Source of the DNA: Streptosporangiaceae bacterium
Lineage (GTDB): Bacteria; Actinomycetota; Actinomycetes; Streptosporangiales; Streptosporangiaceae
Direction: 5' to 3'
Length of the DNA stretch: 8,149 nucleotides
Assembly (NCBI GenBank): GCA_030041195.1
Contig: JASHOI010000298.1
Coordinates: 1 to 8,149, forward strand
Part shown: positions 1 through 4,821 of the stretch, piece after piece
Position numbering within the stretch: position 1 is the stretch's first letter
Layout of the letters: the number at the start of each line of letters is the position of its first letter
Translations under genes and position numbers: made by a program
The notes under the pieces: generated by a model
Told to the model about the DNA's origin: nothing
Databases searched by the model: none
Seen by the model: the letters and a program-made list of their open reading frames with translations, nothing else

Positions 1-1114
1 AGGTCGGCGGTGCCGATGGGTGGCCGGGCGGGCCGTAGCGCACCGGGGGGAGCACGTCCCCGTAGCCGTCGGGGACCCGCGGGGCAGCGCCGACACCGCC
101 CATCCCGCCGGCGCCCGCAGCGGCGTTGCCTGCAACGCCCGCTGTGCCGTACGCCCACGGCCTGGTGGCCGACGGCCATGCCGGGGCAGGCGGGGCGGAT
201 CTCGCGCCGTCGGCCAGTGCGGTCGGCGTCGGTGCGGGCCGGTCGGCCACGGTTCCCGGTGTGACGAACGGCACGGCGCCCGCCGCGGCCGCGGCGGCGG
301 GCAGCAGCGAGGACGGGTCGAGCGCGGCGGTCCGCCTGCAGAGTTCGGCCGTGTCCGGCCGGCGGGCGGGGTCTCGGGACAGCGCCTGCCCAACGAGCGC
401 CAGCAGCGGCGCCGGGAAACCGCTCAGGTCGGGCTGCCCGTTGATGATCCGGTAGAAGATCGTCTCGAACGCCCCGGTGCCGAACGGAGGACGCCCGGTG
501 GCCGCGAACGCCATCGTGGCTCCCCAGGAGTGCACGTCCGAGGCGGGTCCGCTGGGCTTGCCCTCGATCACCTCGGGCGCGAGGTAGCCGGGCGTACCCA
601 TGAACATGCCGGTCTGGGTGAGCTTGGTGGAGTCGGGGACCTGGGCTATCCCGAAGTCGATCACGACCGGCTCGCCGTTGGCGATCATGACGTTGCCCGG
701 CTTGAGATCACGGTGCACCACGCCTGCCGCGTGCACAGCGGACAGGGCCAGTGCCAGACCCGAGGCCACCCTCGCCAGCTGCAGGCCGGTCAGCGGGCCA
801 TCCTGGCTCACCACATCCTCGAGCGTCTGGCCGCCCACGTACCTGGTTACGATGTACGGCGGATCGCAGGTCACGTCCGCGTCGAGCACCTCGGCGACGA
901 ACGGACTGCGCACCCGCCGCATGGTCTCGACCTCGCGGGCCAGCCGCCGCCTGGCGTTCGGGTCCGCTGCTATCGCCGGCCGCAGCGCCTTGACCGCCAC
1001 CCGGCGCTGCTGTGGGTCGGCTGCCAGGTAGACCACGCCCATGCCACCCTCACCGAGCCGCTCCAGCAGGTGATACGGCCCGAGCCTGTCTGGCGTGTGG
1101 TCCTGAGCTGTCAT
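1..1114 (-). CDS. Serine/threonine protein kinase (PknB-type), partial, C-terminus beyond the left edge
   Basis: The minus frame from ATG 1114 stays open to the window edge (371 codons). A full eukaryotic-type kinase domain is visible at about residues 13-260. It has the glycine loop GEGGMG (21-26), the ATP lysine in VAVK (Lys42), catalytic HRDLKPGN (134-141; Asp136, Asn141), DFG (153-155), the activation-segment GTPGY (173-177) and APE (179-181). All catalytic residues are present, so it should be active. From about residue 272 the chain becomes an Ala/Gly/Pro-rich linker. In this family such a linker usually leads to a transmembrane helix and an extracellular sensor, but that part is not in the window. 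The role (phosphorylating Ser/Thr on target proteins) is family knowledge; substrates are unknown. A GGTGGGG stretch just upstream of the ATG is a weak ribosome binding site. The gene follows, on the same strand, the hypothetical gene at 1480-1899, but a 365-bp repeat-bearing gap separates them. Confidence 0.95.
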   Translation of the reverse strand, partial: MTAQDHTPDRLGPYHLLERLGEGGMGVVYLAADPQQRRVAVKALRPAIAADPNARRRLAREVETMRRVRSPFVAEVLDADVTCDPPYIVTRYVGGQTLEDVVSQDGPLTGLQLARVASGLALALSAVHAAGVVHRDLKPGNVMIANGEPVVIDFGIAQVPDSTKLTQTGMFMGTPGYLAPEVIEGKPSGPASDVHSWGATMAFAATGRPPFGTGAFETIFYRIINGQPDLSGFPAPLLALVGQALSRDPARRPDTAELCRRTAALDPSSLLPAAAAAAGAVPFVTPGTVADRPAPTPTALADGARSAPPAPAWPSATRPWAYGTAGVAGNAAAGAGGMGGVGAAPRVPDGYGDVLPPVRYGPPGHPSAPPT

Positions 1115-1175
1115 GACCCCACCAGCCTACGGACTTGCTTCCAGCTGTACCTGAATTGGCCGACGCGGAAGGGGG

Positions 1176-1367
1176 GTGGCGCCGGCTGGCGGAGGGGGGG
1201 TGGCGCCGGCTGGCGGAAGGGCAGTGGCGCCGACTTGCAGGGGGCCGGTGGCGCCGGCTGGCGGAAGGGCAGTGGCGCCGGCTGGCGGAAGGCGGGTGGC
1301 GCCGGCTGCCGGAAGGGCAGTGGCACCGACTTGCAGGGGGCCGGCGGCGCCGGCTGGCGGAAGCACG
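1176..1367. repeat. 24-bp tandem repeat array, 8 units, between kinase and hypothetical gene
   Basis: Eight consecutive units start at 1176, 1200, 1224, 1248, 1272, 1296, 1320 and 1344, exactly 24 bp apart with no indel. The commonest unit starts GTGGCGCCGGCTGGCGG and ends AAGGGCA. Two versions occur. Type A has GGCTGGCGGAA in the middle. Type B (units 3 and 7) has GACTTGCAGGG followed by GGCCG. The order is A A B A A A B A. Units contain the overlapping palindromes GGCGCC and GCCGGC. Because 24 is a multiple of three, several frames stay open across the array, but none has independent coding evidence. The flanks at 1115-1175 and 1383-1479 hold nothing I can identify. The array lies upstream of the kinase start (61 bp) and so could sit in its leader or promoter region. 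Confidence 0.95.
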
Positions 1368-1382
1368 GCGGGTGACCCGCCG
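1366..1382 (-). terminator. Perfect hairpin, possible terminator of the 1480-1899 gene
   Basis: CGGCGGG at 1366-1372 and CCCGCCG at 1376-1382 form a perfect 7-bp stem with a 3-nt loop. It lies about 100 nt past the stop codon of the minus-strand gene at 1480-1899, at the edge of the 24-bp array. There is no U-tract, which is common for actinobacterial terminators, so the function is inferred from position and stem only. Confidence 0.4.
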
Positions 1383-1479
1383 GTGGTGACGAGCACGTCC
1401 TGGCAGGCGTGTTGCATGACCCCTCGTATTCCGCGGCCAGCGGCTCAGCGGTCCCCCGCCGCACACCGCCAGCCGCGAG

Positions 1480-1899
1480 CTAGCTTCCAGCCACAAGCCG
1501 ACGCAGCGCCCTGGCTGCCTCGGCATTCTGCTCTGCATGCGCGACAAGGGCCTTGGCCAGTTCCTCCGCCCATACGCCGAGCGGAACCTGCTGACGCGAC
1601 AGCACCACCCCGCGCACCTCGCTGCAGACCTCGGCGACCGGCGCGCCGCGCTGAATGCCCAGCGTCATCACCCGGTCCCCGAGCCGTACGGTGATCTTCG
1701 ATACCTGGCCGGGACGGCCATGCATCCGGTCGGACATGCTCCGGTCCCACTCAACCGTAACCCACTCGGGCGGAAGGGCCTCGCCAAGCGACTTGGTGAG
1801 CACACGGGTGTAGAGCGTGACGTCGGCACTGTCGGCGCGCAGCGCGGCCGTGACCATGTCGAGCGATGGGCCCCCGGAGCCGTTGTCCAGCTCGGTCAC
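1480..1899 (-). CDS. Conserved hypothetical protein, 139 aa
   Basis: Soluble protein of 139 residues starting at GTG 1899 (product begins TELDNGSGGPSLDM) and ending at TAG 1480-1482. It has no signal peptide or membrane segment. A mixed alpha/beta middle (about 43-103, with strand-like WVTVEW, KITVRL, VMTLGI and RGVVLS) is followed by an amphipathic Ala-rich C-terminal helix (about 108-137). I have an impression that such short proteins occur in other actinomycetes, but I cannot name a characterised family or function. The start was chosen because the sequence becomes protein-like there. The upstream GGGCAGGGCA gives a weak ribosome binding site. An in-frame GTG at 1935 would add 12 Arg-rich residues. 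The gene is 88 bp downstream of the enoyl-CoA hydratase on the same strand, so co-transcription is possible. Confidence 0.8.
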   Translation of the reverse strand: MTELDNGSGGPSLDMVTAALRADSADVTLYTRVLTKSLGEALPPEWVTVEWDRSMSDRMHGRPGQVSKITVRLGDRVMTLGIQRGAPVAEVCSEVRGVVLSRQQVPLGVWAEELAKALVAHAEQNAEAARALRRLVAGS

Positions 1900-1937
1900 T
1901 GCCCTGCCCGCCCGTCGGTGTGTGTTGCTCTGCACAT
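1896..1937 (-). other. Possible 13-codon leader ORF overlapping the start of the 139-aa gene
   Basis: ATG at 1937 opens a 13-residue frame (MCRATHTDGRAGQ) whose TGA overlaps the GTG of the downstream gene (GTGA arrangement). A GAGGAG ribosome binding site lies upstream, but 11 nt away, which is long. Against it, the same bases can be read as a weak promoter: TTGTGC at 1956-1961, a 17-bp spacer, then TATGTG at 1933-1938. In that case the ATG would be upstream of the transcript start. The two readings exclude each other, and neither is strong. Confidence 0.22.
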
Positions 1938-1987
1938 AAACGCGGTTACTCCTCGGCACAACGCGCCCCGGCCGCCGTGGCGGGTGC

Positions 1988-2767
1988 TCACCGCCCGGCG
2001 AAGGTCGCCTTCCCCGGTCCATTCTCCACGAAGCTGCGCATTCCCGCGCGCTGGTCCTCGGTCGCGAACAGCGCGGCGAACTGCAGCCGCTCGATCTCGA
2101 GCCCGGTGGACAGGTCGGCGTCGAGTCCCTCGTCGATGGCCTGCTTGGCGGCGCGCAGCGCAAGAGCCGGGCCTCGAGCGTACCGGGCGACGAGCGTGCG
2201 CGCCGCGTCATACACCTCGGCGTCGGGGACCACCTGGTCGACGAGGCCGATCGCCAGCGCCTCCTCGGCGCCGACGAACCGCCCGGTGAACACGATGTCC
2301 TTGGCCCTGGCCGGGCCGACGAGGCGGGGCAGCCGCTGCGTGCCGCCCGCCCCGGGGATGATGCCGAGCAGGATCTCGGGCTGGCCGACGCGCGCGCTCT
2401 CGCCCATCACCCGGAAGTCCGCGCACAGCGCGAGTTCGAGCCCGCCGCCGAGGGCGTATCCCGTGATCGCGGCCACCACGGGTTTCGGGATCTTCGCCAC
2501 GGCGGTGAACGAGTCCTGCAGGCGCCGGGAATCCGCGGCCATCCGGCCGTAGCTGGCCTCGGCCATCTCCTTGATGTCGGCCCCGGCGGCAAAGACCTTC
2601 TCGCCGCCGTAGATCACGGCCGCACGAATCCCGTCATCGGCGGTCAGCTGGGCGGCCGCCGCCGCGATCTCGTCCTGGACCTGGGGATTTAGCGCATTCA
2701 TCGGCGGGCGGTCAAGACGGATTGTGGCTACCGCTTCATCGGCCTCGACCTGTACGAACTCAGCCAT
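1988..2767 (-). CDS. Enoyl-CoA hydratase (crotonase family), 259 aa
   Basis: Catalyses hydration of trans-2-enoyl-CoA to 3-hydroxyacyl-CoA in cytoplasmic fatty-acid or branched-acid beta-oxidation (family knowledge). At 259 residues it is the normal single-domain length. Visible signatures are the N-terminal RLDRPPMNAL (17-26), the oxyanion/CoA motif FAAGADIKEM (59-68), GGGLE (107-111) with catalytic Glu111, and GQPEILLGIIPGAGGTQRL (128-146) with catalytic Glu131. Both glutamates point to a true hydratase rather than an isomerase or dehalogenase relative. The C-terminal trimerisation region with FATEDQRAGM (234-243) is intact. The ATG at 2767 gives the standard N-terminus. Its ribosome binding site is poor (GGCGGG abuts the ATG), and translation may be coupled to the gene ending 23 bp upstream. 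A 29-codon 5' extension is open but lies in the other gene's 3' end. The acyl substrate cannot be read from the sequence. Confidence 0.95.
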   Translation of the reverse strand: MAEFVQVEADEAVATIRLDRPPMNALNPQVQDEIAAAAAQLTADDGIRAAVIYGGEKVFAAGADIKEMAEASYGRMAADSRRLQDSFTAVAKIPKPVVAAITGYALGGGLELALCADFRVMGESARVGQPEILLGIIPGAGGTQRLPRLVGPARAKDIVFTGRFVGAEEALAIGLVDQVVPDAEVYDAARTLVARYARGPALALRAAKQAIDEGLDADLSTGLEIERLQFAALFATEDQRAGMRSFVENGPGKATFAGR

Positions 2768-2790
2768 CCCGCCAGTATCCCGCACCGCGG

Positions 2791-3183
2791 TCAGGCGGCC
2801 GGCGCCCTGCCCGTGCCCTGTCCGCCGGCTGGCGCCGGGGCATCGCGGTGGCAATCATGCTCACAGGTGTCGTCGTCGCAGGCGGGGTGGCCCGTCCCAG
2901 CCCGGCACTCGCCGAGCAGGCACGCGATGCACAGCCCGGGGTAACGCGACCATGCCCGCTCGCCGAGCCGCTCCCCGGACCGGCCGGTCCCGGCCGATCT
3001 GTTTCGCCACGGCACCAGGAGTCGGGCCAGCCTGCGCAGTAATCCCGCGCTGACGGGCGCCTCGCCTCGGCGCGTGGTGGCCAGGGCTCTGGCGCGCGCC
3101 CGGAGGTCATCACGACGCGCGTGCTGGGCCCGGCGGTGACCCGTCGCGGGCCGGTGCCGGTCCAGCGAGAGCATGACTCCCAT
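2791..3183 (-). CDS. Small Arg-rich protein with a Cys/His cluster, 130 aa, unknown function
   Basis: 130 residues from ATG 3183 to TGA 2791-2793. The start is well supported: an AGGGGGGA ribosome binding site lies 5 nt upstream, with a good promoter at 3237-3265. The N-terminal half (10-62) is rich in Arg and Ala and looks helical and basic. Residues 85-112 carry Cys85, Cys88, Cys93, Cys102, Cys107 and Cys111 plus His99, His109 and His112, in the pattern CxxC-x4-C-x8-C-x4-C-x3-CH with an acidic DDDTCEHD stretch. This looks like a metal (zinc) site or a redox cluster, which is inference. The tail (113-130) is Ala/Pro/Gly-rich and disordered. I recognise no named family. It lies 23 bp upstream of the enoyl-CoA hydratase and is probably co-transcribed with it. 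It is divergent from the HTH gene at 3403. Confidence 0.75.
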   Translation of the reverse strand: MGVMLSLDRHRPATGHRRAQHARRDDLRARARALATTRRGEAPVSAGLLRRLARLLVPWRNRSAGTGRSGERLGERAWSRYPGLCIACLLGECRAGTGHPACDDDTCEHDCHRDAPAPAGGQGTGRAPAA

Positions 3184-3236
3184 GTGCCGTCCCCCCTCGG
3201 TTGGCCTCCGGGCGCTGCGGCGCGGATCCCTGTGCC

Positions 3237-3265
3237 ACCCTAATGGGCGAGGTGCGAAGGGTCAA
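3237..3265 (-). promoter_or_regulatory. Sigma-70-type promoter for the Cys/His-rich gene and hydratase
   Basis: On the minus strand TTGACC (3260-3265) and TAGGGT (3237-3242) are separated by exactly 17 bp. Both match the actinobacterial housekeeping pattern (TTGACn and TAnnnT). The predicted transcript start near 3230 leaves a leader of roughly 45 nt before ATG 3183. A GCGAAG half-site at 3254-3259 (plus orientation) sits in the spacer and abuts the -35 element. Confidence 0.65.
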
Positions 3266-3396
3266 CGGTGCGCGCGAAGTTTCTTCGCAGTTGGGCGGCG
3301 CTCCGTTTCCGCCGCAAATATGCAGGCGGGCAGGCCGCGGTAAGCACACAGATCGGTCTGATTGACTAGACAGGCACGCGAAGGTCGTGCGAAGGT
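3254..3396. promoter_or_regulatory. Cluster of GCGAAG half-sites between two divergent genes, likely operator region
   Basis: Five copies of GCGAAG lie in this 143-bp stretch. One is at 3254-3259. Two form an inverted pair at 3274-3279 and 3283-3288, a perfect 6-bp-arm palindrome around TTT. Two more are direct repeats of GCGAAGGT at 3378-3385 and 3389-3396, one helical turn (11 bp) apart. The first lies in the spacer of the minus-strand promoter, and the last includes the HTH gene's own ribosome binding site. The spacing suggests binding by a dimeric or cooperative regulator, most simply the adjacent HTH protein; that link is inference. I see no convincing plus-strand -35/-10 pair for the HTH gene. 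Confidence 0.5.
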
Positions 3397-3402
3397 AAGC
3401 CC

Positions 3403-3834
3403 ATGGCCGAACGCCCGCCGCCGCCACCGTGGGGAGCCTTGCTGACCAAGGCCCTCGCCGACGCGCAGCTCTCGGCGAGGGAGGCCGCCAAGCGCGCCGG
3501 GATCAGCGAGGGGCGCTGGCGGCAGATCGCCAGCGGGTATCAGGTGGTCAGCCCCGGCGTTTACGCGCCGGTGCAAGGGCCGGCGCGGACCCTGGCGCGG
3601 ATGGCCGCCGCGGCAGGCGTCACCCCGGCGCAGCTCACCGACACCGGCCGACCGGACGCGGCAAAGGCGCTCGCCGCCCAGGAGGCGGACGCGAGCCACG
3701 AGCAGATGCTGCAGCGGGTCAGGGAGATGAATCCGGACCAGGCACGCGAGCTCCTGGCAGCGATCGCGGTGCAGCTGGGAATCCGGGTGCCAGCGGCGGG
3801 GCCAGACGCCGAAGATCGCCGTTACGGCACGTAG
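3403..3834 (+). CDS. Helix-turn-helix (XRE-like) DNA-binding protein, 143 aa
   Basis: Probable transcriptional regulator acting in the cytoplasm. Residues 14-47 fit a Cro/cI-type helix-turn-helix: LTKALADAQLSAREAAKRA, then GISEGRWRQIASGYQ, with recognition helix about 35-45 (SEGRWRQIASG). The usual fourth and fifth helices continue through about 60-80 (GPARTLARMAAAAGVTPAQL). A short helical region (98-126) follows, then a disordered tail. There is no ligand or enzyme domain, so it resembles a minimal repressor or a toxin-antitoxin/Xre-family regulator without a visible toxin partner. ATG 3403 is preceded by GAAGG 7 nt upstream, and the ribosome binding site overlaps the second GCGAAGGT repeat, which would suit autoregulation. 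It is transcribed away from the Cys/His-rich gene. Translation ends at TAG 3832-3834, and a gene-free, repeat-bearing region follows. Confidence 0.88.
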   Translation: MAERPPPPPWGALLTKALADAQLSAREAAKRAGISEGRWRQIASGYQVVSPGVYAPVQGPARTLARMAAAAGVTPAQLTDTGRPDAAKALAAQEADASHEQMLQRVREMNPDQARELLAAIAVQLGIRVPAAGPDAEDRRYGT

Positions 3835-3910
3835 CGAACGGGGCCGGCGACGGCGTGCAGCGAGATGATCGCGGCGCCGTGCCACGGGAGCAGCAGAAGC
3901 AGTCAGGGGG

Positions 3911-4086
3911 CAGTGGCCCCGGCTGGCGGTCGGTCATTAACGGGCAGGCGGGCAATGGCGCCGGCTGGCGGTCGGTAATTAACGGGCAGGCGGGCAATGG
4001 CCCCGGCTGGCAGTAGTCATTAACGGGCAGGCGGGCAATGGCCCCGGCTGGCGGTCAGCCATTTAACGGGGCAGCGGGGCGGTGGC
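3911..4086. repeat. About 42-bp tandem array, four units plus a partial, related to the 24-bp array
   Basis: Unit starts are at 3911, 3953, 3995, 4036 and 4080, giving lengths of 42, 42, 41 and 44 and then a truncated unit. Each unit begins CA(A/G)TGGCSCCGGCTGGC and carries an AT-richer insert, ATTAACGGGCAGGCGGG or close to it. The CAATGGCGCCGGCTGGCGG part matches the 24-bp unit at 1176-1367 almost exactly, so a unit here is that repeat plus about 18 bp. The array is 77 bp downstream of the HTH stop and is in no supported gene. The stretch 3835-3910 shows nothing identifiable. Confidence 0.92.
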
Positions 4087-4174
4087 CTCGCGTGGAGCAT
4101 TCGAGCGCGCCGCCGACGGCACCGGGACTTGCTGCGTCACGGTGCCGCCGACGGCGCTGGGACCCGACATCTCA

Positions 4175-4211
4175 CCGGCAGGCCGCCGCCGATGCGGCGC
4201 TGGCCTGCCGG
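4175..4211. terminator. Very strong hairpin between convergent HTH gene and bldC
   Basis: CCGGCAGGCC (4175-4184) pairs with GGCCTGCCGG (4202-4211). The stem continues inward with GCCGC (4185-4189) and GCGGC (4194-4198) around a CGAT loop, leaving only a 3-nt bulge: 15 bp in total. It lies between converging genes (stops at 3834 and 4334), so a bidirectional terminator is the simplest reading. There is no U-tract on either strand. It is 340 nt from the HTH stop and about 120 nt from the bldC stop. Confidence 0.55.
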
Positions 4212-4229
4212 ACATACGGCTCGCGCGGG

Positions 4230-4298
4230 AGGCGGCCTGCACCGCCTGGGACTCATCCCCCCCGCCACGTCGTTTCCCCCGCCCCCGGCAATGGCCGG
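4230..4298 (-). terminator. Two further hairpins downstream of bldC
   Basis: AGGCGG (4230-4235) pairs with CCGCCT (4242-4247) around a 6-nt loop. CCGGC (4285-4289) pairs with GCCGG (4294-4298) around AATG. The second is about 36 nt past the bldC stop, a usual terminator position, and its flanks (CCCC and GGGC) could extend it with a bulge. There is no U-tract. GC-rich DNA makes short stems by chance, so support is moderate at best. Confidence 0.35.
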
Positions 4299-4333
4299 CG
4301 GGCGCCCGAAGAGGCTGCGGCAGGTGCGGTTGC

Positions 4334-4552
4334 CTACTCGCCCGACGACCGCGGCGCGGACACGTGCTGCCAGCCATTCAGGAATCCGCGGACCTCGGTC
4401 TCGCTGTAGCGGCGGTGGCCACCCGGGGTGCGGATCGACGACAGCTTGCCGCCCCTCGCCCACCGGGTGACGGTCTTCGGGTCGACCCGAAGCATCGCGG
4501 CAACCTCGGCCGGGGTCAGAAGACGATTCTCCGGCTTGATCTGGGTTCTCAC
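4334..4552 (-). CDS. bldC: BldC, MerR-like developmental DNA-binding protein, 72 aa
   Basis: Small single-domain regulator. Residues 9-62 are the winged HTH typical of BldC: LLTPAEVAAMLRVDPKTVTRW (helix-turn-helix, 10-30), ARGGKLSSIRTPGGHRRYSE (wing and C-terminal helix, 31-50), then EVRGFL. This matches the BldC of Streptomyces (68 aa) nearly throughout. The family binds direct repeats cooperatively and holds back premature sporulation or controls developmental genes (established in Streptomyces; inferred here). I prefer GTG 4552 because AGAGGA lies 9 nt upstream and the length fits. An in-frame ATG at 4588 would add 12 residues but has no clear ribosome binding site. It ends at TAG 4334-4336. 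It is on the same strand as glgP, 269 bp downstream of it, so it probably has its own promoter. Confidence 0.93.
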   Translation of the reverse strand: MRTQIKPENRLLTPAEVAAMLRVDPKTVTRWARGGKLSSIRTPGGHRRYSETEVRGFLNGWQHVSAPRSSGE

Positions 4553-4637
4553 GACGGATGGTCCTCTCGCGCTTGGGGGTAGTTGCATGATGACGGACAG
4601 TAACGACAGTTGACCATTACTTACCGCCAGCGTTCTA

Positions 4638-4712
4638 TCACAGGATGTCACATCGGCCAGGGTTTTGCTGGCGTTCTGCGTGGCACGGGGAGAAATTTCC
4701 GTGGCAGGCCAT
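4638..4712 (-). CDS. Possible 24-codon small ORF upstream of bldC
   Basis: ATG 4712 to TGA 4638-4640 encodes 24 residues beginning MACHGNFSPCHAER and containing three Cys. A strong ribosome binding site, AGAAGGA (4717-4723), ends 4 nt before the ATG, better than those of the large genes nearby. It ends 85 nt before the preferred bldC start. It may be a leader peptide in the bldC 5' region or an independent microprotein, or a chance ORF. Just past its start the minus strand carries the interrupted palindrome GATGTGACATC (4644-4654). I see no convincing -35/-10 pair in 4553-4821, although this region must hold the bldC promoter if bldC is transcribed separately from glgP. Confidence 0.3.
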   Translation of the reverse strand: MACHGNFSPCHAERQQNPGRCDIL

Positions 4713-4796
4713 GTTGTCCTTCTTAGCTGGACGCCACGGCCAACGCGGCGGTTAACTCGCTGCGCGTAACCCGTCAGATACGGTACGTCGCGACAA

Positions 4797-4811
4797 TGGC
4801 TGGCGGAGCCA
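4797..4811 (-). terminator. Short hairpin just after glgP
   Basis: TGGCT (4797-4801) pairs with AGCCA (4807-4811) around a 5-nt loop, 10 nt past the glgP stop codon. The position suits a terminator, but the stem is short and lacks a U-tract. The plus strand here reads CAATGGCTGGCGG, which looks like the array repeat core with its middle missing. Confidence 0.3.
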
Positions 4812-4821
4812 AACCAGGGAA

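Noticed and set aside
1176..1367. CRISPR array
   Set aside because: Units are back to back with no spacers and no cas genes nearby; the same holds for 3911-4086.
20..1375. Long plus-strand ORF (451 aa) with a Gly/Trp/Arg repeat tail
   Set aside because: It is antisense to the kinase, whose catalytic motifs are all intact; the tail is just the 24-bp array read in frame.
1050..1547. Minus-strand ORFs rich in Ser/Arg/Pro repeats across the 24-bp array
   Set aside because: The period is a multiple of three, so several frames stay open; they overlap real genes and have no ribosome binding site or domain.
3362..3372. TTGACT and TAGACA as promoter elements of the HTH gene
   Set aside because: They overlap each other, and neither has a partner element at 16-19 bp.
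3262..3885. 207-aa minus-strand ORF opposite the HTH gene
   Set aside because: Arg/Gly/Leu-rich shadow with no motif; it crosses the divergent promoter region and opposes a gene with a clear HTH and ribosome binding site.
3429..4016. Plus-strand ORF through the 42-bp array ending in 14-residue repeats
   Set aside because: It is the +1 shadow of the HTH gene; the repeat part is open only because 42 is a multiple of three, and the 41-bp unit breaks the frame.
4082..4582. Plus-strand ORF over the hairpin region and bldC
   Set aside because: Antisense to bldC, no recognisable domain or ribosome binding site; the region is better explained by hairpins and noncoding sequence.
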